DNA of 64,000 bases from NCBI RefSeq assembly GCF_000425745.1, contig NZ_AUEA01000013.1:62001-126000 (forward strand), given 5' to 3'. Shown piece by piece: positions 32,120-41,304 of the stretch (its first letter is position 1; each line of letters starts with the position of its first letter). A program made the translations under genes and the position numbers. This DNA is from Pseudomonas cremoricolorata DSM 17059 = NBRC 16634. GTDB lineage: Bacteria; Pseudomonadota; Gammaproteobacteria; Pseudomonadales; Pseudomonadaceae. The notes under the pieces were generated by a model. That model searched no databases. It was not told the DNA's origin and worked only from the letters and a program-made list of their open reading frames with translations.

Positions 32120-32149
32120 GGCCGCTGCTTGCAGCGGCCTTTGCATTTT
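32120..32149 (+). terminator. Terminator-like hairpin between bamB and der
   Basis: GGCCGCTGC pairs with GCAGCGGCC (the inner two pairs must open to form a loop), followed by TTTGCATTTT. It lies within the 126 bases between bamB and der, so it may attenuate read-through into der rather than stop it fully. Confidence 0.55.
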
Positions 32150-32174
32150 CAAGAATTCACCAGTGGAGAGCCGC

Positions 32175-33638
32175 ATGGTTCCCGTAATTGCCCTGGTAGG
32201 GCGGCCGAACGTCGGCAAATCCACCATGTTCAACCGCCTGACCAAGACCCGCGATGCCATCGTCGGTGACCTTTCGGGCCTGACCCGCGACCGCCAGTAC
32301 GGCGATGCCTCCTGGCAGGGTCGCTCGTTCATCCTCATCGACACCGGCGGTATCACCGGCGATGAAGTGGGCATGGATGAAAAAATGGCCGAGCAGTCGC
32401 TCATGGCCATCGAAGAAGCCGACTATGTGCTGTTCCTGGTCGATGCCCGCGCCGGCATGACCGCGGCCGACCAGATGATTGCCGAGCACCTGCGCAAGCG
32501 CAACAAGGCTGCGGTGCTGGTCGCCAACAAGATCGACAACATCGATGCCGACGTCGCCCGCGCCGAGTTCTCGCCGCTGGGTATGGGCAACGCCATTCCA
32601 GTGGCCGGCTCGCAAGGTCGCGGTATCAATGCGCTGATGGAGTCGGTGCTCGGGCACATTCCCCGTGACGCCGAAGAAGAGGCGCTCGATGCCGAGGTCG
32701 CCGAAGGCGAGGAAGCACTGCGCATCCCCGGGCCGAGCGAAAAGGATGGCATCAAGATCGCCATCATCGGTCGCCCCAACGTCGGCAAATCCACCCTGGT
32801 CAACCGCATGCTCGGTGAAGAGCGTGTGGTGGTCTACGACGAGCCGGGCACCACCCGCGACAGCATCTACATTCCGTTCGAGCGTGATGGCGAGAAGTAC
32901 ACCTTCATCGACACTGCGGGCGTGCGCCGTCGCGGCAAGATCCATGAAGAGGTCGAGAAGTTCTCGGTGGTCAAGACACTGCAGGCGATCAAGGACGCCA
33001 ACGTGGTGATCTTCGTCATGGACGCCCGCGAAGGGGTGGTCGACCACGACCTCAACCTGCTGGGCTTCGCCCTGGAAGCCGGTCGGGCCATCGTCATCGC
33101 CCTGAACAAGTGGGATGGCATGCAGCCGGGCGAGCGCGACTACGTCAAGACCGAGCTGGAGCGCCGGCTGTTCTTCGTCGATTTCGCCGACATCCACTTC
33201 ATTTCCGCGCTTCATGGCACCGGCGTTGGCAACCTGTACAAGTCGGTGCAGGCCGCCTTCAAGTCGGCGGTGACCCGTTGGCCGACCAGCCGCCTGACGC
33301 AGATTCTCGAAGATGCCATCAGCGAGCACCAGCCGCCGCTGGTCAATGGTCGCCGCATCAAGCTGCGCTATGCCCACCTCGGTGGTGCCAACCCGCCACT
33401 GATCGTGATCCACGGCAACCAGACCGAGAAGATCCCGCGCTCTTACTCGCGTTACCTGGAAAACACCTACCGCCGCGTGCTGAAGCTGGTAGGTACGCCG
33501 ATCCGCATCGAGTACAAGGGCGGCGAAAACCCGTTCGAGGGCAAGAAGAACACCCTCACCGATCGTCAGGTCAACAAGAAGCGTCGCTTGATGTCGCACC
33601 ACAAGAAGGCCGAGAAAAAACGCCGCGACAAACGCTGA
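32175..33638 (+). CDS. der: Ribosome-assembly GTPase Der (EngA)
   Basis: 487-residue protein with two tandem GTPase domains, each with the same P-loop GRPNVGKST (about residues 8-16 and 201-209), and each with its DTGG or DTAG and NKxD motifs. A C-terminal KH-like domain ends in a very basic tail ([20 protein letters not shown]). It is essential for 50S subunit maturation. ATG 32175 is chosen over the in-frame GTG 32163 because it has GGAGAG and matches the family N-terminus (MVPVIALVG). Confidence 0.97.
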   Translation: MVPVIALVGRPNVGKSTMFNRLTKTRDAIVGDLSGLTRDRQYGDASWQGRSFILIDTGGITGDEVGMDEKMAEQSLMAIEEADYVLFLVDARAGMTAADQMIAEHLRKRNKAAVLVANKIDNIDADVARAEFSPLGMGNAIPVAGSQGRGINALMESVLGHIPRDAEEEALDAEVAEGEEALRIPGPSEKDGIKIAIIGRPNVGKSTLVNRMLGEERVVVYDEPGTTRDSIYIPFERDGEKYTFIDTAGVRRRGKIHEEVEKFSVVKTLQAIKDANVVIFVMDAREGVVDHDLNLLGFALEAGRAIVIALNKWDGMQPGERDYVKTELERRLFFVDFADIHFISALHGTGVGNLYKSVQAAFKSAVTRWPTSRLTQILEDAISEHQPPLVNGRRIKLRYAHLGGANPPLIVIHGNQTEKIPRSYSRYLENTYRRVLKLVGTPIRIEYKGGENPFEGKKNTLTDRQVNKKRRLMSHHKKAEKKRRDKR

Positions 33639-33641
33639 CCC

Positions 33642-33696
33642 TTCGAGCGGCAAGCTTCGAGTCGCGCACTGCGCCGCTTGAAGCCTGCCGCTCGAA
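33642..33696. repeat. Imperfect palindromic REP-like element
   Basis: A 55-bp near-palindrome whose ends are TTCGAGCGGCA...TGCCGCTCGAA, with inner AGCTTCGAG versus CTTGAAGC. Fragments of this kind (AGCTTGAAGC/GCTTGTAGCTT strings) are common intergenic repeats in Pseudomonas. It follows der by 3 bases and may act as its 3' end. Confidence 0.65.
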
Positions 33697-33738
33697 ACTT
33701 GTAGCTTATGCCCCTCAGACCCCAGGAAAGAGGGCTCC

Positions 33739-34887
33739 ATGATCCGCAGCAAACTGCCCCACGTCGGCACTACCATCTTCACCCGCATGTCGCAGCTCGC
33801 TGCGCAGACCGGTGCGCTCAACCTTTCCCAAGGCTTTCCTGACTTCAACGGCCCACAGCCGCTGCTCGACGCAGTGGGGCGGCATGTCTGCGCTGGGCAT
33901 AACCAGTACGCGCCGATGACCGGCCTGCCTGCCCTGCGCCAGCAAGTGGCGAGCAAGGTGCTGCGCCTGTACGGCGTGCAGGTCGATGCCGATGAAGAGG
34001 TCACCATCACCCCAGGCGCCACCGAAGCGATCTTCTGCGCCATTCAGGCGCTCATCCACAGTGGTGACGAGGTGATCGTCTTCGATCCCAGCTACGACGC
34101 CTACGACCCGGCCGTGACATTGGCAGGCGGGCATTGTGTGCACGTGCCGCTCAGCAACGGTGAGTTTCGTATCGACTGGCAGGCGTTCAGCGATGCGCTG
34201 AGCCCGCGCACGCGCATGGTCATCATCAATTCCCCGCACAACCCCAGCGGCGCGCTGATCACCCGCGAAGACCTTGATACCCTGGCTGCGCTGATCGCTG
34301 ATCGCGACCTGTACCTGCTCAGCGACGAGGTCTACGAACACCTGCTGTTCGATGGCGCTCGGCACGCCAGCGTGCTGGCCCACCCGCAGCTCTATGCGCG
34401 GGCCTTCGTAGTCAGCTCGTTCGGCAAGACCTACCACGTCACCGGCTGGAAGACCGGCTACGTGATCGCTCCGCCAGCGCTCAGCGCTGAGCTGCGCAAG
34501 GTCCACCAATACGTCAACTTCTGTGGCGTTACGCCCTTGCAGCATGCACTGGCCGAGTTCATGGCCGAGCATCCCGAACATGTCGATGAGCTGCCGGCGT
34601 TCTACCAGGCCAAGCGCGACCTGTTCTGCGACCTGCTCGAGGATTCGCGCTTTCGCTTCACCCGTGCCCCGGGCACCTATTTCCAGTTGCTGGATTACTC
34701 GGCCATCCGTCCCGACCTCGATGATGTCGACATGGCCCTGTGGTTGACCCGCGAACACGGGGTGGCGAGCATTCCTGTGTCGGTGTTCTATCAGCAACCC
34801 ATCGCCGGGCAGCGTCTGATCCGCCTGTGCTTTGCCAAACGTGAGGAGACGCTGCGCCACGCAGCGGAAAAACTATGCGCGATCTGA
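33739..34887 (+). CDS. PLP-dependent aminotransferase (methionine/glutamine transaminase type)
   Basis: 382-residue fold-type I aminotransferase resembling the YbdL/KAT group that prefers methionine, glutamine and aromatic amino acids. Motifs are NLSQGFPDFNGP (about residues 29-40), NPYxP-like FDPSYDAYDP, NSPHNPSGALI and the Schiff-base Lys in SSFGKTYHVTGWKTGY. Its end overlaps the omega-amidase-like gene by 13 bases. That pairing suggests transamination of glutamine (or glutamate analogues) followed by amidase cleavage of the 2-oxoamide. RBS AGGAAAGAGG. Confidence 0.85.
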   Translation: MIRSKLPHVGTTIFTRMSQLAAQTGALNLSQGFPDFNGPQPLLDAVGRHVCAGHNQYAPMTGLPALRQQVASKVLRLYGVQVDADEEVTITPGATEAIFCAIQALIHSGDEVIVFDPSYDAYDPAVTLAGGHCVHVPLSNGEFRIDWQAFSDALSPRTRMVIINSPHNPSGALITREDLDTLAALIADRDLYLLSDEVYEHLLFDGARHASVLAHPQLYARAFVVSSFGKTYHVTGWKTGYVIAPPALSAELRKVHQYVNFCGVTPLQHALAEFMAEHPEHVDELPAFYQAKRDLFCDLLEDSRFRFTRAPGTYFQLLDYSAIRPDLDDVDMALWLTREHGVASIPVSVFYQQPIAGQRLIRLCFAKREETLRHAAEKLCAI

Positions 34888-35669
34888 GCCAGCTACCCAA
34901 CCTGACCCTTGCGCTGGTGCAGACCAGCCTCGCCTGGCACGACCGCCAGGCCAATTTCGAGCACTTCGAAGCGTTGCTGGAACAGGCCCGCGGCGCTGAT
35001 CTGATCGTCCTGCCGGAGATGTTCACCACAGGGTTTTCCATGGAGTCCGAGCGTCTTGCCGAGCCCGAGAACGGCCCGGCCAGCAAATGGCTCAAGGCCC
35101 AGGCGAAAAAGCTCGATGCGGTGGTGACTGGCAGCGTGATCATCCAGGCGGCCGACGGTACTCACCGCAACCGCCTGCTGTGGGCGCGTCCTGATGGTGA
35201 GCTGCTGCACTACGACAAGCGCCACCTGTTCCGCATGGCCGGTGAGCACGAGCACTACACCCCCGGCTATCGCCAGGTGCAGTTCGAGCTCAAGGGCTGG
35301 CGGATTCGTCCGCTGATCTGCTACGACCTCCGCTTCCCGGTGTGGAGCCGCGACCCCCATGACACCGACCTGCTGCTGTACACCGCCAACTGGCCAGCGG
35401 CGCGGCGCCTGCACTGGAACCGTCTGCTGCCGGCGCGGGCCATCGAGAACCTGTGTTTCGTCGCGGCAGTGAACCGCGTCGGCACCGATGGCAAAGGCTT
35501 TGCCTATTCCGGTGACAGCCAGGTGCTGGACTTCCAGGGCGAGAGCCTGCTCGGTGCAGGCGAGGCCGATGGCGTGTTCACCGTGGTGTTGCGCTCTGCG
35601 GAGCTGGCGGCGTACCGCAAGCGCTTCCCGGCCGACCTGGACGCCGACTCGTTCACCCTGGACTGCTGA
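34875..35669 (+). CDS. Nitrilase-superfamily omega-amidase (YafV-like)
   Basis: 264-residue carbon-nitrogen hydrolase. The catalytic triad is visible: Glu in VLPEMFTTGFS, Lys in YDKRHLFRM and Cys in ICYDLRFPVWSR. YafV/Nit2-type omega-amidases hydrolyse 2-oxoglutaramate and 2-oxosuccinamate. The 13-base overlap with the upstream transaminase gene supports that function, since this enzyme removes the product of glutamine transamination. Substrate not proven by sequence. Confidence 0.86.
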   Translation: MRDLSQLPNLTLALVQTSLAWHDRQANFEHFEALLEQARGADLIVLPEMFTTGFSMESERLAEPENGPASKWLKAQAKKLDAVVTGSVIIQAADGTHRNRLLWARPDGELLHYDKRHLFRMAGEHEHYTPGYRQVQFELKGWRIRPLICYDLRFPVWSRDPHDTDLLLYTANWPAARRLHWNRLLPARAIENLCFVAAVNRVGTDGKGFAYSGDSQVLDFQGESLLGAGEADGVFTVVLRSAELAAYRKRFPADLDADSFTLDC

Positions 35670-35696
35670 AGCGCCTGGTAACCGAGCCACTGCCGC

Positions 35697-38252
35697 TCAG
35701 TAGACGTCGCGCCGGTAGCGGCCGGTTTCGATCAGCTGTTGCACCGTGTCCTGGCCAAGCACAGCCTGCAACGCGGCATCGACGCCGGCGGCCATGCCCT
35801 GCAGGCTGCCGCAGACGTACAGGCAGGCGCCCGCGTCGAGCCAATCTTTGAGTCGCTGAGCCTGCTGCAACAGCACATCCTGCACGTAGATTTTCTCGGC
35901 TTGGTCGCGCGAGAAGGCCAGGTCGAGCCTGGCCAGGGCGCCCTCTGCCAACCAACCCTCCAGCTCATTGCCACAGAAGTAGTCGTGGGCTCGATTGCGT
36001 TCGCCGAACAGCAGCCAGTTGCGCGTTTCGCCAGCGACGATGTTGGCCCGTAACAGGCTGCGCAGCCCGGCCAGGCCGGTACCACTGCCGATCAGAATCA
36101 GCGGCGCGGCGGCGGCGGGCAGGTGGAAGCCGCTGTTGCGGCGCAGGCGCAAGGCGACACTGGCGCCGAGCGCCAGATGTTCAGTGAGCCAGCCCGAGCC
36201 CAGCCCCAGGCTGCCGTCGTCGCGGCGCTCCTGGCGCACGATCAGCTCGAGCACGCCGTCGCTGGCGATCGAGGCGATGGAGTATTGGCGATTGCCGAGC
36301 GGTGCCAGGGCATCCACAGCGGCCTGGGCATGCAGGCCGATCAGGTGACCGAGGTGGCTCGGCAACTGACGTGCGGCGAACGCCTGTTCGGCAGTCTGCG
36401 CCAGGCCGTCGCACTGTACCGGCTGGTCGCCGCGCAGGCTCAGCGCGGTGAGCAGTCGCTGCACCTGGTCAGGCGCGTTGCGCGGCAGGATTTCCACCAG
36501 GTCGCCGGCCTGCCACTGCACAGCGTGCTGCGCCTGCAAGCTCAGCAGGTACACCGGCTGGCCTTGGCTGCCGGGGTTGAGCAGGGTGCGTGCGCTGAGT
36601 GTCCAGTGTTCGTAGTGCGGCGGTTGCCAGGCCGCCACAGGTGCAGCGCCGGTCAGTTGTGCCAGGCCCTCCTGCCATTGCTGCAGCGCAGCGGGGTCGG
36701 CGTTGTCGACTTCCACCGTGCTGAACGTGCAGCGCGCACCGCGCTCGCTCAGCCACGCATGCAGGCGTCGGGCGAAGCCACAGAAATGCGCGTATTGCCT
36801 ATCGCCCAGCGCCAGCAGGGCGTAGTCCAGATGCGCCAGCGAACAGGCCTGACCCAACACCTTGCGCTCGAAGCCACGGGCGTTGTCGGGCGCTTCGCCG
36901 TCGCCGAAGGTGCTGATGACAAACAGTGCGCGGCGCGCCCGGCGCAGATCATCTTCAGCCAGATCACCCAGCGCCCGCACCTGCACCGGCAGCCCGGCGG
37001 CCTGCAACTGCGCGGCACTGTGCCAGGCCAACTGCTCGGCCAGGCCGCTCTGGCTGGCGAAACCGATCAGCCAGGCATCGGCGCCATGGCCGCTCTCACT
37101 GACGTTGGCCCGGGCGGCGCGGGCCTGGCGTTGCTTGCGCCGGCGGTCGAGGTACAGCAACCAGCCGGTGATGAAGAACAGCTGCATCAGCGCACTGGCT
37201 GCGGTGAGCAGAATGCGCCCGGTCAGGCCAAAGTAGTTGCCCACGTGCAGGGCGTAGAAACTTTGCAGCAATTGCTCGTTGAAGGATTTCTCGGCGTAGC
37301 GCTCTTCATGCAGCACTTCGCCGCTGGTCGGGGCGAAGTTGATCAGGTCGAAGGCGCGCGGGTGCGCGGCGTCGCTGCGCAGCAGACGCACGCTGACCGG
37401 GCCGTGGCCATCGGCCGGCAAGCGCAGGTTGTAGGTGCTCAAGGTGGGGCCGGCCAGACGCTGCAACTCGCTCCAGATCACCGCGTAGTTGACCGGCTGC
37501 GGCGCGCTCGGCGGCAGGTCGCGGGTCATGCGGCGCCTGGCCTGCACCTGTTCCCGCGCATTCGGCTCGCTGCGCGCATCGCTGAGCAACTGACGCACGC
37601 CATCGCGGTACCACTCGTACGACCACGTCAGCCCGGTCAGGGCCATCAGCAGGTAGAACAGCAGGCACCAGGTGCCGACCACCGCGTGCAGATCCCAGTT
37701 GAACGCGCGGCCACGCTTGCGCCAGTCGAAGGTCAGCCACGCGCGCCAGTTAAGGGTCTGCCTTGGCCAGCGCAGGTACAGCCCGGACAGGCAGAAGAAC
37801 ACCAGCGCCAGGGTGCTGGCTGCGGTGATTTGCCGGCCGGTTTCGCCCATGGCCAGGAAGCGGTGCAGGCGCAGCATCAGGTCGAAGAAGCCTTGCCCGA
37901 CCACCTCGCCCTTGAGCTCGCCGGTGTACGGGTCGGCATAGCGCAGTTGCCCGCGATGGGCGCCGGCCTCGGGGCTGAAGAAAATCCGTGCGGCGCGATC
38001 GGACTGTGGTTCGACCCACAGCATGCTGACCCGCGCCCCTTGCGCCGCTTCTGCGCGGCGCACCAGCTCAGCCGGTGGCAGTACGCCTTGCGGCTGGACC
38101 TCGACGGTCAAGGTGTTCGGGTTGAGCAGGCGCAGCAGTTCATCCTGGAACGACCAGGTCGCGCCGGTCGCGCCCATCACCGTCAGCACCAGGCCAGCAC
38201 TGATGCCGAGCAGCCAGTGCAACTGGAAGAGGATTTTTTTCAGCACCACCAT
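35697..38252 (-). CDS. PepSY-domain flavoreductase (sulfite reductase flavoprotein-like)
   Basis: 851-residue fusion protein. The N-terminal half is a PepSY-associated membrane module: helices near residues 10-30, 145-165, 190-212 and 335-360, with PepSY segments between. The C-terminal half is a cytoplasmic diflavin reductase: a flavodoxin-like FMN domain (about 390-525, [15 protein letters not shown] and [14 protein letters not shown]), an FAD domain with RQYSIAS, and an NADPH-binding domain ([29 protein letters not shown]) ending RRDVY. It probably moves electrons from NADPH across the membrane, for instance to periplasmic ferric siderophores; that substrate is inferred. ATG 38252 is preferred over GTG 38255. 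Confidence 0.85.
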   Translation of the reverse strand: MVVLKKILFQLHWLLGISAGLVLTVMGATGATWSFQDELLRLLNPNTLTVEVQPQGVLPPAELVRRAEAAQGARVSMLWVEPQSDRAARIFFSPEAGAHRGQLRYADPYTGELKGEVVGQGFFDLMLRLHRFLAMGETGRQITAASTLALVFFCLSGLYLRWPRQTLNWRAWLTFDWRKRGRAFNWDLHAVVGTWCLLFYLLMALTGLTWSYEWYRDGVRQLLSDARSEPNAREQVQARRRMTRDLPPSAPQPVNYAVIWSELQRLAGPTLSTYNLRLPADGHGPVSVRLLRSDAAHPRAFDLINFAPTSGEVLHEERYAEKSFNEQLLQSFYALHVGNYFGLTGRILLTAASALMQLFFITGWLLYLDRRRKQRQARAARANVSESGHGADAWLIGFASQSGLAEQLAWHSAAQLQAAGLPVQVRALGDLAEDDLRRARRALFVISTFGDGEAPDNARGFERKVLGQACSLAHLDYALLALGDRQYAHFCGFARRLHAWLSERGARCTFSTVEVDNADPAALQQWQEGLAQLTGAAPVAAWQPPHYEHWTLSARTLLNPGSQGQPVYLLSLQAQHAVQWQAGDLVEILPRNAPDQVQRLLTALSLRGDQPVQCDGLAQTAEQAFAARQLPSHLGHLIGLHAQAAVDALAPLGNRQYSIASIASDGVLELIVRQERRDDGSLGLGSGWLTEHLALGASVALRLRRNSGFHLPAAAAPLILIGSGTGLAGLRSLLRANIVAGETRNWLLFGERNRAHDYFCGNELEGWLAEGALARLDLAFSRDQAEKIYVQDVLLQQAQRLKDWLDAGACLYVCGSLQGMAAGVDAALQAVLGQDTVQQLIETGRYRRDVY

Positions 38253-38351
38253 CACCTTGCCGGCCCGCCCGAAAATGGGCGGCGTGCATTATGCCTTGGC
38301 CGCTGCGGCGTGGGCAGTCAGGTGAGGGCGCGCAGAATTGCGGCAGACATG

Positions 38352-38375
38352 AAAACGGGGCCTCGCGGCCCCGTT
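38352..38375 (-). terminator. Rho-independent terminator of speC
   Basis: On the minus strand AACGGGGCC pairs with GGCCCCGTT around a GCGA loop and runs into TTTTC. It lies just downstream of the decarboxylase gene. Confidence 0.88.
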
Positions 38376-38380
38376 CGGTG

Positions 38381-39544
38381 TTACAGGTAGAACGCCTTGA
38401 GCGGCGGGAAGCCGTTGAATTCCACCGCGCTGTAGCTGGTGGTGTAGGCGCCAGTGGACAGCCAGTACAGGCGGTCACCGATGGCCAGGTTCAGCGGCAG
38501 GCCATACTTGTAGTGCTCGTACATGATATCGGCGCTGTCGCAGGTCGGGCCGGCGATGACCACTTCTTCCATCTCGCCTTTCTTTTCGGTCCAGATGGGG
38601 AATTTGATCGACTCGTCCATGGTTTCGATCAGGCCAGAGAACTTGCCCACATCGGTGTATACCCAGCGCTCGACCGCAGTGCGCGACTTGCGCGCCACCA
38701 GCACCACTTCGCTGACCAGAATGCCGGCGTTGGCGATCAGCGAGCGGCCCGGCTCAAGGATGATTTCCGGCAGGTCGTCACCGAAGTCTTCCTTGAGGAA
38801 GCGGATGATCTCTTCGGCGTAGGTTTCCAGGCTGTTGGTGCGGGTGATGTAGTTGGCCGGGAAGCCGCCGCCCATGTTGATCAGCTTCAGCTCGATGCCG
38901 TCTTCTACCTTGAGGCGCTCGAAGATCACCTTGACCTTGGCGATGGCCGCGTCCCAGACGCTGATGTCGCGCTGCTGCGAGCCTACGTGGAACGAGATGC
39001 CGTACGGCACCAGGCCCAGGTCACGGGCGAGGATCAGCAGGTCCATGGCCATGTCGGTCTGGCAGCCGAACTTGCGCGACAGTGGCCAGTCGGCGGTGGT
39101 CGAGCCTTCAGTGAGAATACGCACATAGACTTTCGAGCCCGGCGCCGCCTTGGCGATGTTGCGCAGGTCGGCTTCCGAGTCGGTGGCGTACAGGCGCACA
39201 CCCTTCTCGTAGAAGTAGCGGATGTCCTTGGACTTCTTGATGGTGTTGCCGTAGCTGATACGGTCGGCGCTGACGCCCTGGCCCATCACCTTGTCCAGCT
39301 CGTAGATCGAGGCGATGTCGAAGTTCGAACCTTTGTCCTTGAGCAGGTCGATGATTTCCACGGCAGGGTTGGCCTTGACCGCGTAGTAGACCTTGGCAAA
39401 TTCGAAACCGGCACGCAGGTCGTCGTAGGCCTTGCTGATCATCTGCGTATCGATGAGGACGAACGGGGTTTCCTGTTTGTCGGCGAACGCCTTCATCTTG
39501 GTGAAAGTGTCACGTGCGAAATAGTCTTCGACCTGGATCGACAT
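38381..39544 (-). CDS. speC: Ornithine decarboxylase (alanine-racemase fold)
   Basis: 387-residue fold-type III PLP decarboxylase that makes putrescine from ornithine (some relatives also accept lysine). The PLP lysine is Lys57 in YYAVKANP. The catalytic Cys335 is in GPTCDSADIMYEH, and EPGRSLIANAG binds the phosphate. The length is that of the short eukaryote-like ODC, not the 700-residue E. coli SpeC. ATG 39544 (MSIQVEDYF) is chosen on family length. A 600-base intergenic region with repeats precedes it. Confidence 0.92.
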   Translation of the reverse strand: MSIQVEDYFARDTFTKMKAFADKQETPFVLIDTQMISKAYDDLRAGFEFAKVYYAVKANPAVEIIDLLKDKGSNFDIASIYELDKVMGQGVSADRISYGNTIKKSKDIRYFYEKGVRLYATDSEADLRNIAKAAPGSKVYVRILTEGSTTADWPLSRKFGCQTDMAMDLLILARDLGLVPYGISFHVGSQQRDISVWDAAIAKVKVIFERLKVEDGIELKLINMGGGFPANYITRTNSLETYAEEIIRFLKEDFGDDLPEIILEPGRSLIANAGILVSEVVLVARKSRTAVERWVYTDVGKFSGLIETMDESIKFPIWTEKKGEMEEVVIAGPTCDSADIMYEHYKYGLPLNLAIGDRLYWLSTGAYTTSYSAVEFNGFPPLKAFYL

Positions 39545-39621
39545 GCTCAGGGACTCCATGGGCAAACTGAATGAATAAGTGGCTGCACTGAACGTCCTCC
39601 GTATCCCCACTTTGGTTCGCC

Positions 39622-39765
39622 TAGGCTCTGCCTGAAAAGCCTTGAGACTCGGTTATGCTGCGTTGAACACAGCCTCGGAATGCTCATTTACTCGAGTAAA
39701 CTCCGCTTCCTCGGCTGTGTTCGCCTTGCCTAACCTTCGCTCAAGACGTTTCAGACAGAGCCTAA
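39622..39765. repeat. 144-bp imperfect palindrome (possible non-autonomous element)
   Basis: The ends are TAGGCTCTGCCTGAAA and the inverted TTTCAGACAGAGCCTA. The arms continue to match (CTTGAG, GGTTA, GAACACAGCC) with scattered mismatches and meet at a perfect TTTACTCGAGTAAA centre. I estimate about three quarters of arm positions pair. No transposase frame fits inside. It may be a MITE-like element or the fused ends of a transposon. Confidence 0.7.
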
Positions 39766-40021
39766 CTCAGTACTTGAGCCGGATGGATCGTTTCCAGCAG
39801 GGACGTTCGGCGCGCACTTTAGGGCGTGAGGACTGCGGAATCAACAGGCAGGCCGGGCGCGCCCCTTGAGTTACCGACTGGTGTGCGGCGCAGATGTTCC
39901 CGCAGCATCGGCGAGCGTTAAATATTGTGGAAGGGCTGCCGAGAGCGGGCGCCGGCAGGCGCGGCGACAGTTGCCAGATGAGTACGGTGAGTACAGGCTG
40001 CAGGAGGCGTGTTCAGGGACG

Positions 40022-40046
40022 TTCGCGGGTGAACCCGCTCTCACAC
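40022..40046. repeat. P. putida-type REP core
   Basis: TTCGCGGGTGAACCCGCTCT followed by CACAC closely resembles the core of the abundant 35-bp REP of P. putida (TTCGCGGGTAAACCCGCTCC...), including the GCGGGT/ACCCGC hairpin. The flanking conserved bases are only partly present. Confidence 0.65.
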
Positions 40047-40086
40047 GTTGAGCGGATTCAGTGACGGATCGATTCAGGTGTGCAAT

Positions 40087-40134
40087 TTTATGGCCACGAT
40101 TTCCCACAACAGGTTGTAGGAAATCGACCATAAA
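40087..40134. repeat. 48-base inverted repeat at the 3' end of the opuC-like operon
   Basis: Stem segments TTTATGG/CCATAAA, CGATTTCC/GGAAATCG and ACAAC/GTTGT give about 20 pairs with two small interruptions. It begins 16 bases beyond the stop of the ATPase gene. The T6 run follows on the plus strand, not downstream of the minus-strand operon, so it is not a standard terminator for that operon. Confidence 0.7.
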
Positions 40135-40149
40135 TTTTTTGTTACCGAC

Positions 40150-41304
40150 TCAGGAAACTGCTTCTGCGGGCGAGACGATGCTGGTCTTCGCGCCCCGCGA
40201 GCGCCCGGAACTCAAATACGCGGCAATCGACTCCTGGGTGACTTCGCCGAGGAACACCTGTTCGGCGTCGAGCACCGGAAGCCAGGCGCGATTGAACTCG
40301 TACATGCGCGACAAGAGGATGCGCAGGTGCTCTTCATGGGAGGCGGTGGCATTGAACGGTCGCAGGAAGTCGGCGCAACTGCCCTGTTGGCGGTGCATGT
40401 CGCGGCGGCGCACGTAGCCCATGGCCTTGTTCTGGGCATCGGTCACCACCACGTAGCGGCGGTCATGCTCGTCGAGCAGCTCCAGGGCTTCAGCCACCGG
40501 GGTCTGCGGGCTGACCGACGGCGCGTTGTCTGCGGCATCCTCGGCCTTGACCAGCAGCAGGCGCTTGAGGGTGCTGTCCTGGCCGACGAAGCTGCTGACG
40601 AAGTCATCGGCCGGATGCGCCAGCAAGGTGTCGGGGTGGTCGATCTGCAGCAGCTTGCCGGCACGGAAGATGGCGATCTTGTCACCCAGCTTGATGGCTT
40701 CGTCGATGTCGTGGCTGACCATGATCACGGTCTTGTTCAAGGCCCGCTGCATCTCGAAGAACTCGTTCTGGATCATCTCGCGGTTGATCGGGTCGACCGC
40801 GCCGAACGGCTCGTCCATCAACAGTACTGGCGCATCGGCAGCCAGCGCGCGAATCACCCCGATACGCTGTTGCTGGCCGCCCGACAGCTCGCGTGGATAG
40901 CGCTGCAGGTATTGCTTGGGTTCGAGCTTGATCATGCTCATCAGTTCGCGGGCGCGATCGTGGCAGCGCTGTTTGTCCCAGCCCAGCAGGCGCGGCACCA
41001 CGGTGATGTTCTCCTCGATGGTCATGTTGGGGAACAGGCCGATCTGCTGGATGACGTAGCCGATGTGCCGACGCAGCGTCACTTCGTCCAGGCCGCTGGT
41101 GTCTTCGCCATTGATCAGCACCTTGCCTGAAGTCGGGGTGATCAACCGGTTGATCATCTTCAGCGTGGTGCTCTTGCCGCAGCCGGAGGGCCCGAGGAAT
41201 ACGCAGATCTCGCCTTCGTTGACGGTCAGGCTGACCGCGTCGACAGCCGTGATCTGCTTGCCGTTGGCGGTGAAGGTCTTGCTGAGGTTGTTGAGTTCGA
41301 TCAT
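40150..41304 (-). CDS. opuCA: Osmoprotectant ABC transporter ATP-binding protein (OpuCA-like)
   Basis: 384-residue ABC ATPase of the glycine betaine/carnitine/choline family. Walker A GPSGCGKSTTLK (about residues 37-48), signature LSGGQQQRIG, Walker B VLLMDEPFGAVD and H-loop VSHD are intact. The C-terminus carries tandem CBS domains (about 250-365), as in OpuCA, where they sense ionic strength or nucleotides. It is the last gene of the four-gene operon, overlapping the upstream permease by 4 bases. Confidence 0.92.
   Translation of the reverse strand: MIELNNLSKTFTANGKQITAVDAVSLTVNEGEICVFLGPSGCGKSTTLKMINRLITPTSGKVLINGEDTSGLDEVTLRRHIGYVIQQIGLFPNMTIEENITVVPRLLGWDKQRCHDRARELMSMIKLEPKQYLQRYPRELSGGQQQRIGVIRALAADAPVLLMDEPFGAVDPINREMIQNEFFEMQRALNKTVIMVSHDIDEAIKLGDKIAIFRAGKLLQIDHPDTLLAHPADDFVSSFVGQDSTLKRLLLVKAEDAADNAPSVSPQTPVAEALELLDEHDRRYVVVTDAQNKAMGYVRRRDMHRQQGSCADFLRPFNATASHEEHLRILLSRMYEFNRAWLPVLDAEQVFLGEVTQESIAAYLSSGRSRGAKTSIVSPAEAVS

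Larger units (their letters stand above)
39545..40149. other. Repeat-rich intergenic region between speC and the opuC-like operon
   Basis: 605 bases without a supported gene. It holds a 144-bp imperfect palindrome, a P. putida-type REP core and a 48-base inverted repeat, each listed separately. The speC promoter should lie at the left end on the minus strand. The short open frames here have no RBS and cut across the palindromes. Confidence 0.75.

Noticed and set aside
36123..38390. 755-codon plus-strand open frame opposite the PepSY flavoreductase
   Set aside because: It lacks recognisable domains and an RBS, and the minus-strand frame has clear flavin and NADPH motifs throughout.
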